Translations under genes and position numbers: made by a program
The notes under the pieces: generated by a model
Told to the model about the DNA's origin: nothing
What the model saw: the letters and a program-made list of their open reading frames with translations, nothing else
The model's database searches: none
Shown: one piece after another, positions 8,322 to 19,100 of the stretch
Layout of the letters: each line of letters starts with the position of its first letter
How positions within the stretch are numbered: position 1 is the stretch's first letter
Assembly (NCBI GenBank): GCA_018296165.2
Contig: JACKQL020000022.1
Coordinates: forward strand, 62,001-126,000
Origin: Termitomyces sp. T153
Lineage: Eukaryota; Basidiomycota; Agaricomycetes; Agaricales; Lyophyllaceae
Direction: 5' to 3'
DNA: 64,000 nucleotides

Positions 8322-10017
8322 ATGTCTTCTTCAGCTTATTCTCCCACAACATCTAGGTTGCCGTCCCCGCCATCCCAGCTGTCGTCTTCCGAAGATTCAG
8401 AGGGTCGCTGAGATCGCCGTTGGGTTGAGGCGATGTACCGTAGTTGTGAGTGCGGTCTGTCTCATGTACTCCAGAATACTGATTGTCCCTTCGCAGAGTT
8501 GTCTGCAGCTGTGGCTGGTCCCTCAGGGCCACTGTCTGGCGCAGATGCAATGCAGCCACTGGCGGGCATGGCCCCTTCTACATGCTCCAAGTCTGGCACT
8601 CGTCCGGGGGTGGTCCGGCTTGTCCCAGAGGGTTCGAGGGTGGTACAGGTGGAGGTGATGCCGGAGCAGTTTGCCGAGGCGGTGGGTCAGGCGAGGGGTC
8701 CCCCCACCCTCGAGTGGTGTCAGGCGGTGGCCCTGGTGAGTGGCTACTTAGCTTTATGTTTCCCGGACCAACATGCCCCTGCAGTGTGCATCTTGTACCC
8801 GACGAGGGGAGCAGTGTGAATTTGAGGAACCTGCATTGGGGGTACAGCGGGACACGTCGGTGTGCCTTCCATGCCATTCGCGGCACAAGAAGTGCTCCGT
8901 CACCCTGAGTTGGTGGGCCATCTGCGTCGCGGCGGAGCAAGGGTGGGATTGAGGTTGGGTCGCAGCGCAGCTGGAGGAAGGGTGGAAGGGCAGGGTGTTG
9001 GGGAGGGGCTCCGGGGCTGGGGAAGGGGAATGGGTTAGCGTGCCTGCCATGAAGGTGGGCCCCCCGCGGGGTGGGCGGAGGGAGGGGGCCCCTTCCATGC
9101 AGGAGAAAGGGAAATGGAGAGCGTCTCCTTTGCCTGAGGCGGGTCCCAGTAAGTGGGCGTGGGGCGAGCAGGTAATGGGAGGCCCCCCTGGTTCTGCAGT
9201 GTACTCCCCTACATCCAGAGCCCCCATTGAGCAGTCCACAGATAGGTCGTGGTCAGTTGTGGAGGCCTATCTGCGGCGTCGGGTAGAGAGCTTGGAACGG
9301 TTGTTGGTCGCACACAAGGAGGAGATTCAGGGGGTACGGGAGGAGAGGGACGGGGCTCAACGGGAGTTGGACGGGGTTCGGAGGGATCGGGACTTGGCAC
9401 GGAAAGACAAGGACGTCGCCATCGGGACTGCCGCAGAGCGATTGTCTTGTCTGCAGGAGTTGGAGGTGCGGATGGTGCATTTGCAGGCGCGGGCAGAGGC
9501 GGCAGAGGTGGCGACGCAGCAGGCAGGAGGCTCAGGGGTGCGGGAGACCCAGCAGGGTTCCAGCGCTGAGGAAGTCCAGGCGGCAGTGGAGAGGGCGCGG
9601 CGGCAGGAGGAATGGCTTGCCAATGAGGCGGCCTCGGGCCGGCAAGGAGTGCTTCGTGAGTGGTTTCCCCGCTTCCGTCTCCTAAGCACTGATTCAGTTT
9701 TCATAGACTGGGCCAGGGAGCATCGCATTCTTCTCGACGGAGCGTTGGCAGTGCTGGGGTCCATCCACAATGGGTTGGCGAGGATGCCCGGGGACCTTCC
9801 GCCGGAGTTGGGTCAAGGGGTTACGCAGATGGGGCGTCTGTTGGCAGGGCATCGGTGGAGGGCAATGGCAGATCCCAGGGTGTGGTGGGAGATGGCGACA
9901 GACATGGAGGAACCGCTTCCTGGGCAACCCGAGGTTCTGGCGGCAGTAGTGGCACAGTTGGAGGTGTTCATGGTGGGAAGGGTAGTGGGGTTAGGGTCGG
10001 AGGAGGAGGGGGAGTGA
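8322..10017 (+). pseudogene. Antisense Zn2Cys6-like / coiled-coil accessory gene (aORF) of element B
   Basis: Gene model in three exons: 8322-8735, 8785-9655 and 9707-10017, giving 531 codons plus stop. Intron 1 (8736-8784, 49 nt, GTGAGT...CTGCAG) and intron 2 (9656-9706, 51 nt, GTGAGT...CATAG, with CTAAG as branch site) restore frame exactly. Exon 2 opens with the array C139-x2-C142-x6-C149-x15-C165-x2-C168-x6-C175, the Zn2Cys6 pattern of fungal transcription factors with a longer linker. Residues about 290-380 form a charged coiled coil, followed by EWLANEAASGR and a conserved domain beginning HWAREHRILLDGAL. Two in-frame TGA codons (8409, 8950) face sense codons in element D and fit CGA to TGA transitions, so this copy is probably dead. 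It runs opposite to pol and stops about 270 bp from the chromodomain end. A DNA-binding or regulatory role is inferred from the array only. Confidence 0.72.
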
Positions 10018-10289
10018 GAGGAACTCGGACCCCGTCGTTGACTTGTTCTCTGCCCATTCTTGTGCGATATATATGTACACTGGTCATCTCTATATAGTCT
10101 CTGGTCCTTCTGCTGAGTGTGGAAAGTTTCAGATAGAGCGAGGAGAGGAGTAAGTGAAAACACGTAGGAGAGTACTGGTGGGAGTTGAATCCCTGGTGAA
10201 CCCAGAGGCGGGGGTTATGCCCACTATTGCCATCTGTGTTGGGTCAGTCCTGGGGGTTCCAGGGCTTAGCGGGATTTCGTTGGTGGAAG

Positions 10290-11560
10290 TCCTGGAGTTT
10301 GTCAGGGGCTCTGTCAAGGTTCTTTTGGGGTTCCCACGTGTTGTCCTCAGGTCCGTAGCCCTTCCAGTGGACCAAGTACTGGAGTCGGCCATGAACTATC
10401 TAGGAGTCGAGAATCTTGTCGACCTCGTAGTGATACTTGTCCTCAACTTCGACGGGGGGTGGTCGGCTGGGGTGCTGGCCAGGGAAGGGGTCTGGAGCGT
10501 GCCTTTCAAGGAGTCGAACATGGAACACAGGGTGGAGGCCCTTCAAGCCCGGAGGCAGGTCGAGCTTGTAAGCGTGGGTGGAGACCTTCTGGAGGATCTT
10601 GAATGGGCCGAGGCGTTTGTGGTCGAGTTTGATGGAAGGCCTCTGGGTCTTAAGATTTTGTTGGTCAAGCCAGACGAGGGTGCTGGGGGGCCAATTGGGG
10701 GTCAGCTTGCGATGGGCATTGGCGTGTTTGGAGTAGGCTTGGTTGGCGGTGTCAATCTTGTCCCGGAGGAATTGGTGGAGGGATCGGAGGTCCTCGGCGA
10801 CTTTGTGGGCAACGTGGGAAGGGATGTCTTTGAGGGACAGCGTGAGTTGAGGATTGTAGCCCTTGTTGGTGTAAAAGGGGGAAACTCCGGTGGCGGAGTG
10901 AGGTGTGTTGTTATAGGTGAATTCAGCAAGGGGAAGCTCCGCATGCCAGTCGTTCTGTAAATAGTTAACGTAGAGGTGAAGATACTGTTCTAACGTCTGG
11001 TTTACGCGCTCAGTTTGTCCGTCAGTTTCCGGGTGGTAGGCGGTAAAGAGGCTGGTTTTGATCTCGAGCGCCTTGCACAGTAATTGCCAAAAATGGGATA
11101 CAAATAGGGGCCTGCGGTCGGAGACAATGTCGTCGGGAAGTCCGTGTTTGGAGAATACATGTTCTAGAAATAGTTTGGCAAAATCCAGGGTGGTGTCAGT
11201 GGTGTGGCAGGGGATAAAGAGGGCTTGTTTAGTAAGGCAGCAGATGATGACGAGGATTGCGTCAAAACCTTCAGAGTCGGGGAGTTTGACGATATGATCC
11301 ATTGATATTGAGGACCAGGGGCGGCGACCGACAGGGAGGGGTTTCAGTAATCCGTGGGGGCAATGGCGGGGTACTTTGGCCCGTAGGCAGGGTTCGCAGG
11401 CTCTTACATATCGCGTGACGTCCTTCTTCATTCCTGGCCAAAAATAAGTCTGGGAGATGAGTTGAAGGGTCTTACAAATTCCTGGGTGCCCCCGGAGTTT
11501 GTGATCGTGGTGCTGCCGGAGTATGTCGAGGCAAATGGACTTGTGGTCCGGAGCATAGAT
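10290..11560 (-). pseudogene. Integrase with C-terminal chromodomain, element B
   Basis: On the minus strand an HHCC zinc-binding segment (HPGICKTLQ...CEPCLRAK, about 11530-11390) precedes the rve core. The DDE residues are present: D in [11 protein letters not shown] in DIVSDRRP and E in [15 protein letters not shown]-terminal GPFx[14 protein letters not shown] segment follows, then a chromodomain ([17 protein letters not shown], about 10375-10320). One TAG stop (about 10405) separates integrase from chromodomain, and R to C changes in the core fit CpG decay. The 1032-nt stretch 10400-11431 is otherwise open. Integrase joins element DNA to the target; a chromodomain in such elements is thought to steer insertion to marked chromatin. 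Confidence 0.88.
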
Positions 11561-11889
11561 TCATCCACTCCGGAGCAGGAGGCGGTGGTCCGGGGATAGT
11601 GAAAAGGGGTTGTCTACACTCAACTCGTTGGGGTTGTTGCAGGGGTTGTGCTGGTTGAAGAAGGGGTCCGGGGGTGAATTCCTGATTTGCTGGAGGATTC
11701 CTTCTTTGTTTAAAATCAGCACGGCATGTAGATGTTCGGGTAGGATTACCACTCAATGGTTGAATGCATTTTGTTTGGTTTCAAACGATTTCTTTGGATA
11801 CACGTTGGGTCTTCAAGTGAGGGTGTCGGGCTTTGCGCCGAGTCGCCCGTGGCGGTAGTGAATAGTAAAATCGTACTCTGAAAGGGTTT

Positions 11890-13273
11890 TGGACCATCAA
11901 GCCTGGCGGCAGCTGAGCTGTTTCGTGGTCGTGAAATATTGCAGGTTGTTGTGATCGGAGTAGACTTGGATGTGGTGCGGGGACCCCTCAAGGTAGGCCC
12001 GCCACTGACAAAAGGCTTCAATGATTGCGAGGAGTTCCTTGTCGTAAATGTTGTAGTTGAGTTCCGCTGGGATCATTGATCGGGTGTAGAAGGCAACGGG
12101 GCGGAGATCCTTGCCCCCCGAGTTCAACTGGGAGAGTATCCTGGCGATAGCATAGTCAGAGGTGTCACATTCGAGCACGATCAGTAGGGAGGGGTCAAAA
12201 TGGCGGAGGACCGGAGCAGAGGTGAAGGCCTTCTTCAGGAGGAGGAATACGCTCTGGCACTTGCTGTCCCAGTCCCAAGGGGTGTCCTTCCGTGTGAGTC
12301 GGTTGAGGGGTTTGGTGATCCCAGAGTAGTTGTCAATGAAGCGGCAATAGAAGTTAGCAAACCCCAAGAATGACTGTACCTCCTTGACATTCCGCGGGGA
12401 GGGCCAGTTGAGTATTGCGTCGACCTTGGCGGGGTCCATGCGCACACTGTTGGGGGTGACAATGACCCCAAGATATTTGACTTCCGCTGTGTGGAATGAG
12501 CACTTCTCAGGTTTAGCGTGAAGGTGATATTCTCGGAGTTGTTCCAGGATACGGCGGACATGCTCCAAATGCTCCGCCGGCAAATTCGAGTAGATCAGGA
12601 TATTGTCCAAATATACGATGACAAAGACATTGTTCATGTCGTGGAAGATGTCATTCATGAAGTACTGGAAGGTGGCGGGGGAGTTAGTCATTCTGAAGGG
12701 CATTACAAGATACTCAAAGAGGCTGTAGCGGGTGCGAAAGGCGGTCTTCCATTCATGTCCCGGTGTGATCCGGACATTGTTGTAGCTGGAACAAAGGTCA
12801 ATTTTTGTGTAAATCTTGGCGCTGCAAAGGCAATCAACAAGGTCTCCAATTAAGGGGAGGGGGTACCAGTTTTTTCTGGTGACTTTGTTGAGTCCCCAAT
12901 AGTCCACACAGAGTCAGAGGGATCTGTCTTTTTTCTTGGCAAACAGAACCGGGGCGCCAGCCGCAGAGATTGAGGGGCATATGAAACCTTTGCCGAGCAT
13001 GTTGTCGAGGTATTCCTTCAGGGCCCGGAGCTTGATTTTGGACATGTTGTAGATCTTGCCAAACGGGGGTGAGGTACCTTCTTCGAGGTCAATCTGGTGG
13101 TCATAGGAGCGGTGCAGAGGGAGTTCCTTGGCACTTCCTTCAGAAAACATGTCAGCAAACTCATGATACTCCAGGGGAACTACTTTGGATAGGATCTGTT
13201 CCTCTGTCTTGTTTTCTGGCACAGTAGTTCCTGCGTGGAGGTATTCCTTGGGTAGGGCTGGCATGACTTGCAA
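11890..13273 (-). pseudogene. Reverse transcriptase-RNase H, element B
   Basis: The stretch from the pre-RT segment (YHEFADMFSEGSAKELPLHR) through the fingers and palm (DYWGLNKVTRKNWYPLPL, TKIDLCSSYN) to LGFANFYCRFI and an RNase H with ECDTSDYAI and DKELLAIIEAF is readable in two long minus-strand frames, 13273-12914 and 12907-11897, broken by one stop near 12912. The catalytic box reads YLDN instead of YLDD (codons at 12602-12613). GACGAT to GACAAT is a CpG to CpA change that removes a catalytic Asp, so this polymerase should be inactive. About 11560-11890 is the degenerate link to integrase, with stops. Confidence 0.88.
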
Positions 13274-13439
13274 CTGGAAGGTGGGGGTGCCTTCTCATAG
13301 GAGGTGCGTGAAGGGGACGGTGCCGATAATTTTAATGTTGAGGTTTCCGAAGTTGATGGGGTTGGGTACCATAGGTGTAACAGTCGGGTCCGGGGTGACG
13401 TTGAGATCAGAGATAGACTGGAAGCGGAGGTGGATGGCG

Positions 13440-14235
13440 GCTGCTAAGCTTGCTTTGGGGCCGGGGAATTGCATGGTGAGGTTCTTCCAGTTGATGTCGG
13501 GATTGACGTCTTGCAGCCACGGGAGTCCGAGCACAATCGGGGTCGACGGGGGTAGTTGGGTAATGAGGAGTTGGGCCTGGAACTGCAGGTTGTTATCGAG
13601 GGTGAGGGTGTTGTCATGGTACTGCGTGATTCTTGTTGTGGCGGGGCTCCCGTCAAAGAGTTGGAGCTTGAGGGGTTTGTCGAGGTCATTGCATTGGAGG
13701 TCAAGTTGGTTGCTGATGAAGACACCGGAGGCACTGCTGTCTACAAGGGTGGGAATTACTTTGAGCGAGCTGCCAAGTCAGACATAGATGACAAATGATT
13801 GTGCAGACCTAGAGCAAAGTTGCGGTGAGGTCTGGGGTTGGTCGATCGTGGTCTCGGAGTTCTCAGAGGGGGGTGAGACATTGAAGGGTACCAGTCTGGA
13901 GTTGGTGGGGTTGTCCCAGTCAAGGCGTAGGGTGAGACTGGGCCAATCGACGCGGGGATTGGTGGAGCGGAGCCATGAGAACCCTAAGACGATGGGGGTG
14001 GAGGGGTGTAATTTTGTGACAAGTAATCAGAGTTCTTGCTGTTGTCCATCGGCGAAGGTCAGGGTCGTTTCTAGGCAATGAGTGATGTCTCCCGCTGGGG
14101 TAGAGTCTCCATCAAAGAGTTTGAGGGGGATTGGGGCGGGGAGGGGGTGGCGGGGTTGTGGGGCGAGAGCTGCCAGGGATTCGTCAACAAAGTTATGGTG
14201 GTGCCGCTGTCGACTAGTGTGGGGACGGGTTCGTC
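13440..14235 (-). pseudogene. Two tandem retropepsin-like aspartic protease domains, element B
   Basis: Two homologous minus-strand domains follow each other about 470 nt apart. The first has active-site LVDSGTT (DSG codons 14203-14211), an LFDG-like flap segment and PIVLGFSWLRSTNP...W. The second has LVDSSASGVF (GAC AGC AGT, 13733-13741, probably from DSG by one G to A change), LFDGSPATTRITQ and PIVLGLPWLQDVNP...W. The shared order of motifs shows a domain duplication rather than chance. Stops lie between and inside the domains. Retropepsins cleave the Gag-Pol polyprotein as dimers; two fused copies could act as a single-chain dimer, but that is inference. Confidence 0.7.
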
Positions 14236-14589
14236 AGTGAAGGGGAGAGTGGTGCGGAGGAGGAGGTTTGTGGAGGAGTGGGAGGGGAGGTGTGCTGGGG
14301 GGTTGTCCGGGCGAGTATCATTGCACGGAGGAGTGTGGCTGGAGAAGAGGGGGTGGGTCTAAGACCTAAAGATGAACTGGTAGAGGTCCACAGCGTCCCA
14401 TCACCTGTTGTTTCTGTGTCCCTGGATGACACGGACCTGGAGCGAACCGCGATGAACTGGTAGCTTGAACTGGTTCTCGCTAGTCTCCACATGGTCTTCG
14501 TCACATCGTCCAATCGTCCCTTAGGGCACTCACCAACCCTGCTCACACATGATCATCTCCTTCTCCTGTTCCTGGTTTCCTCCCTCACG

Positions 14590-16968
14590 GAATACCACTG
14601 TGCTGTCCTATTGTTTGCGCATACTTCCTCGAGGCATGTCGTCCGCAATTGGGGTTGGTATCCAGGGGTACTGGGGTGTCATGGAGGTCGGCGGCGTTGA
14701 GCTGGGCAGGTGGGCGCTGCCCTGGGGGTCGGTTGGTGTTGGGGACTCCTTGGCCCAGAGGGAAGCGGGGTGCAGGGTTAGCAGGGTTAGCGGGGATTGA
14801 GGATCGGATGCCATTGGTTGCCCCGGCCTGCCAGTTGGTGTTACCAGAGGTGTTCCAAGAGGTCCAGGGCACTGTGTTTTTGCTGCGGTCTTCCCAGTAA
14901 TGCTGGTTGACCTGGGTAACAAGTGCCTTGTACCCGTTGTAGGTGGTTTGCTTGGGTGTGAGGTGAAGGACATCCTTGATCCGTTGGGGTAGGGCACAAT
15001 GGAGGGCAAACCGGAGGGCATTGTAATTTCAGCCGGTCTCATAGGCCTCTTGTTTGAATCGTATGATGAAGGTTGTGAAGCATTTGTTGTCGCGCATTCA
15101 GAGGTTGAAGAGATTTTCCTCCGCCTCCGCTATGGTGTCAAAGATGCCAAACTTACTCAAGAACTCTTGGGTGAAAGCGAGCCAATTGGAGAGTACGGGA
15201 TTGTTTGGGTTGAACCGGAGTAGCGCGGTGTAGTGGTCAAAGGCAATGCCCTGTAAGTATGATGCGGCGAAGGCTACTCGTGAGCTCTCAAGCTGAAAAA
15301 TGATGGGCTTAGCTTGGAACATAGTTAAACACTGAGTCAGGAAGATTCGCCACTTCCGAGGGTCGCGGCCGGTGAAGGGTTTGGGCTTCTGGATGTTGAG
15401 CTTACCCTCCCAGGCCAGTGCGTCGCAGGTATTGTCCTGTGAATTTTGAGTTCGAGGTGGGGGTCCAGCGTTGTAGTAGTAGTAGTAGTGATTTCCGTTT
15501 CTGCACTGGGGGGGAAAGTTGTCCATCGCCAGGCCCCATCCTCCCGGAGGTCCGCCATTGGGTGGTCCTCCACCGGGGTTTTGACCCACGCTACCCGGGG
15601 TGGGTCCTGGGGCCCATCGAGGGGGAGGGGGTCCTCCAGGGGTCGGGGGTCCGAAGTAGTTGGCGTTGGTGGGGGGATTAGGCATCGGGGCGGGCAGGGG
15701 ACAAGAGGGGTTGGCAGAAAAAGAGGGTCAGGGCGCCCTGGGGCCCATGGGCTGTTGCGGGGGAACTGGGGTGTTGGGACGGGGTGGAGGGGCATTGATA
15801 TGAGGGGCACAGAGATCAAAGTGGGGGGGTCGGTCTTGTTGGGACGGGGTGGAGGGGCATTGATATGAGGGGCACAGAGATCAAAGTGGGGGGGTCGGTC
15901 TTGTTGAGGCCCGTTGCGCAGGGCATGTTTGTCGGCGGGGTTGCCTGGCTCATCAATATAGGAGAGGGTCCTGTTGTCGTTGTCAACGCATAGGGGCAGT
16001 CGTTGGGAATGGAGTTCGGGGGCGGTGGGTTGGTCCCAGGTTTGGAAGGCGCTGGGCATGGAGCTGGCCCGGGGCTGGGCGGAGAGAGCCAAGGTGTGGG
16101 CGGCGGGTTGGTCGAACAACCCCCCGTGGGGTTGAGGTTCCTCAAGATGCTGGAGGCCATGTTGAGTTCTTCCTGCTGACGGGGAACGGAAGATGGGGCT
16201 TCGTTTTGTGTCCCGACGGGTTCCTCGCATTGCACATGGAAGGAGCGGGCGGGATCCAGAGGGTCTTCAAAGGGGCGGGGGTTTGGGCTAGTGTGGATTT
16301 CTTCGACCAAGGCGTGGAGCTCGTTCCGTAAGTTGTCGTCGATGCCCAGGGTGCCTTGCGTATTCTCCAGGAGGTTCCCTTGCAGGTAGCGTTTGTGGAA
16401 GTCGAGGAGTCGATCCGCCCAGACCTCCGGAGTTGCGGAGGCGTCGGGGTAGCCTAGGTTGGTGAGGAGGGTGCGGGTACGCCTTGCAAATTCCACGGGG
16501 GACAGGCGGAGGAAGCGGAGGACTTTGTCGCGTTGCTGGGCATAGGCTTCAACCCTTTGCTGCCTAGGAGAAGGAGGGGTTTGAGCAGCGAATGGTGGGC
16601 AGGGGGGGGGAATAGTTATCCGTGGCCTCCGGAGGGACTGGGGCTGCAGCGGGGATTGGGTACGCATAGTAATGGGCGGGGGGGAGGTAGGCGGGGTTGG
16701 GGGGTGCTGCGGAGTATCCTCCGGGGTTGATACGGGGGTTATTGCCATTGGCGTGGAATGCGGGAGGGCAGCGCCAGCCCGGGGGTATTCCCTGGCTGAT
16801 GGAGGGGGTGTAGAACGCCTGGTTGGGGTCAGGGGTCCAGTGACGGGGCACATATTGGTCCGCAAAGGGACCCGGGTAGAATGGGGCGTAGGAATTTTCC
16901 AGTAGGAGCCAGCTGTAGGCGTCGGTTGGGTAACCAATGGGGTTGTACGCGGGGTTAAACGCAGACAT
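14590..16968 (-). pseudogene. Gag of element B, frameshifted
   Basis: The likely start is the ATG at 16968 (MSAFNPAYNPIGYPTDAYSW), just inside the primer-binding site. A Pro/Tyr/Asn-rich N-terminal part is followed by a long segment with helical, charged stretches (about 16600-16300), a Pro-rich spacer with the 65-bp duplication, and a retrotrans_gag-type capsid core (FTGRDPRKWRIFLTQCL... to AEENLFNL, about 15360-15098). The core continues past a stop to QRIKDVLHLTP and a Pro/Asn-rich tail. At least three frames are needed, so the gene is broken. I do not see an intact CCHC knuckle. Confidence 0.7.
15772..15901. repeat. 65-bp tandem duplication in gag of element B
   Basis: Two head-to-tail copies of a 65-bp unit (containing GGGGCATTGATATGAGGGG) are identical by eye. 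Sixty-five is not a multiple of three, so the duplication shifts the gag frame. Confidence 0.85.
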
Positions 16969-16987
16969 TGAGAATGGGATAAGGGGG

Positions 16988-16999
16988 AGTCTTGATATT
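16988..16999 (-). other. Self-priming primer-binding site of element B
   Basis: AATATCAAGACT on the element strand, one base from the 5' LTR, complementary to the predicted transcript start at 17564-17553. Confidence 0.8.
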
Positions 17000-17000
17000 A

Positions 17001-17997
17001 TGTTAGGTTCCGCTGACAACGGGGGCTCAGTACACTGGCGAGTCCTTACTAGGCAGACGCGATGTCCTGCACTTATAACCAGGCGTCCAGAGTTGGAGTG
17101 GAGGTGGGGAAAGCTTGCGAGGGGGTCCCTAGGGAAAGCGGCCCGAGTAAGTCCTGAATGGTCTGGAGGAGTCTAAGACCGAAGGTACTGGTCGTTGACC
17201 CAGGGCGGGTGTCAGGGCTAGTTTGTGGGCATGCAAATAGATTGTGGGGTAAGCGGAGGCTTCTCAGGTGATGGGGGTGGGGTCGGAGCTGGATAGGGGA
17301 TTACCAGGGCTTGATGGTTCCGGGGCTGAGCGGGTAGCAAGGGTCAGAGTTGTCATAAGAATGTTCGGGTCATGGCACGTGCGCGGAGTTTGTACTGACG
17401 TAGGGAGCAAGGGGAACTTAGGAGAACAAAGGAAATATGTACAGTCAAGATGAGATGGAAATGAAACAAGACTGAGGAAAAAGATAGATTTGAAACTTAA
17501 AAACAGGAATAGAGACAAGACAAGAGACAAAACATAGGAAACCGGTAAATGTAATATCAAGACTAAAGTTTGAGGAGTTATTCTACGACTTATATACCGA
17601 CTACTGGGTACCTTGGAGGGTGGCGGATATGGTGGTGGGGGTCAACGGAGCTGTGCAAAGTTGATGGGTGTTGGGTACAATCCAAGGTTGGGCCACGGCG
17701 GTATTCTGATGGGATCAGTTAGGGGCGCGGCCACTCTGGGGACGTCGTGATACTCCAGGACAGGTCAGGTAAACTAGGGTAGGGGGTTGGGGACATATGA
17801 TGTGGCCAGGAATGGTGGGGGAAGGTTTCAGGGGGAGTGTTGATGGCTACGGAGAGGGAGTTAGAGTTGCCGTTGGGGTTTGCCGGAGAAGTGTCAGAGT
17901 TATTCAGTGTGGGCGCAAAAGTGTGGGTGGGGTTCAGGGGAGTTAGACAGGAAATCGGGAGGGGTTGGGAGCAGTGTCTAGGGAGCGGGTCATGACA
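17001..17997 (-). repeat. 5' LTR of element B
   Basis: Direct repeat of 7110-8108; starts TGTTAGG (C to T) and ends TGACA. It has clearly more TG/CA in place of CG than its partner. Confidence 0.92.
17553..17596 (-). promoter_or_regulatory. LTR promoter and predicted transcript start, element B
   Basis: TATATAAG on the minus strand (17596-17589) with the 12-mer AGTCTTGATATT starting 32 nt downstream (17564-17553). Confidence 0.75.
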
Positions 17998-18229
17998 GGT
18001 GGGATGGGCAGAAAAATACAAGAGGGGGGAGGAGAGTGAAGTGGTGACCTGGACCTTGTTTTCTTGTTCTTCTTGTACTGTCATAGTCTCTTTTTTTGTA
18101 CAATCTTGTATTGGTAGCCCTGTATATATGATCTCTCAGAGTTTTGGTGAGCATATAAAATTCAGATTATGTGAGGGAATGAGGGAAATGAAACATACAG
18201 TGGGCTACTTGTGGGAGTTGAATTCCTAA

Positions 18230-19100
18230 TTTATCCAGAGGCAGGGGTTACACTCACTAGTGCCATCTGTATCAGCTAGTTCTGGAGGTCTCAGGGCTTT
18301 AAAGTGTTGCAGACAAGAGTTCCAGAGTTGTGCAGGGATGCTGGGGAGTTTTCTACAGGGCTCCTAAGTGTTTTGACAGCATGGGTTGGCATTTGTTTGG
18401 AGGCATCAACTTGGGTGTTTGGAGATAGTTGGTGGAGGTCCTTCAGGCCTAGGGTTATGTTGATTGGGCCAGACAGAGTCACCAGAGTCCTGCTGGAAGG
18501 TAGGTGTGCTTGAGTATGCTTGATGGCAGCATTGGTTTTGTCCTGAAGGGGTTGGTGCAGAGAAGTGGAGGTCTCTTAGCAATTGTAGGTGCAACAGAGT
18601 GGGGGCTGTTCTTAAGGGATGGGATGAACCAGAGGTGGGTGGGTTGGAGGTTGTCATTGTAGTGGACTTGGTGGAGAACAGTTTTATATGCCAGCTGTGC
18701 TGCAAATTAGTTAGCACAGAGGCAAAGATACTTTCTCTGAGTTTCTTTAGCTCATTCTTGTGGTCTGTTGATCTCTGAGTGGAAGGGGGTTGATGAATTG
18801 ATTTCAAGAGTGGATGGTGTCTGGAGGTTTGTGTCTTGGTGGAGGCATGTTTGGATGAGGGTTTGCTGAGCTCCAGAGTATTGGTGGTGGGGTGGCAGGG
18901 TTCCAAGGTGACCTGTCTAGGTGAGTTTCCTTGGCCTGGGGTTGGAGTTTGCAGGTTTGAACATGCTATGTGACATTCCTTCTTGTTCCTGGCCAAAAGT
19001 AAGTCCAGAGGCAAACAGGAGAGTCTTATATATTCCTGGTGTTCTTGTAGTGCTGCTGAAGTTTGCCAAGACAAGTATGTTTGGGGTCTGGGGCATGGGT
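18230..19100 (-). pseudogene. Decayed integrase region of element C
   Basis: About 18500-18830 aligns by eye with 10690-11060 of element B (the integrase C-terminal half), and 18960-19040 aligns with the HHCC/TYFWPG region at 11400-11465. The integrase catalytic core between them is missing. No long frame. Confidence 0.6.

Larger units (their letters stand above)
7110..17997 (-). mobile_element. Element B: full-length Ty3/Gypsy chromovirus with antisense accessory gene
   Basis: LTRs at 7110-8108 (999 bp) and 17001-17997 (997 bp), flanked by the 5-bp target duplication GGTGG (7105-7109 and 17998-18002). On the minus strand the order is 5' LTR, self-priming site, gag, two aspartic-protease domains, RT-RNase H, integrase with HHCC and DDE motifs, chromodomain, antisense ORF, polypurine tract, 3' LTR. 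The chromodomain and self-priming site place it near the Tf1/sushi branch of chromoviruses. It is dead as read: in-frame stops in gag, protease and chromodomain, a catalytic D to N change in RT, and a 65-bp duplication in gag. The insertion site is inside the aORF of element C. Confidence 0.92.

Noticed and set aside
8995..10017. 340-codon frame starting at 8995 as a complete separate gene
   Set aside because: It joins in frame through the upstream intron to exon 1 and reads through intron 2; the same exon structure recurs in element D, so it is part of the larger antisense gene.
10154..10960. 268-codon plus-strand frame
   Set aside because: It is the complement of the integrase-chromodomain region; the minus strand carries the DDE and chromodomain motifs.
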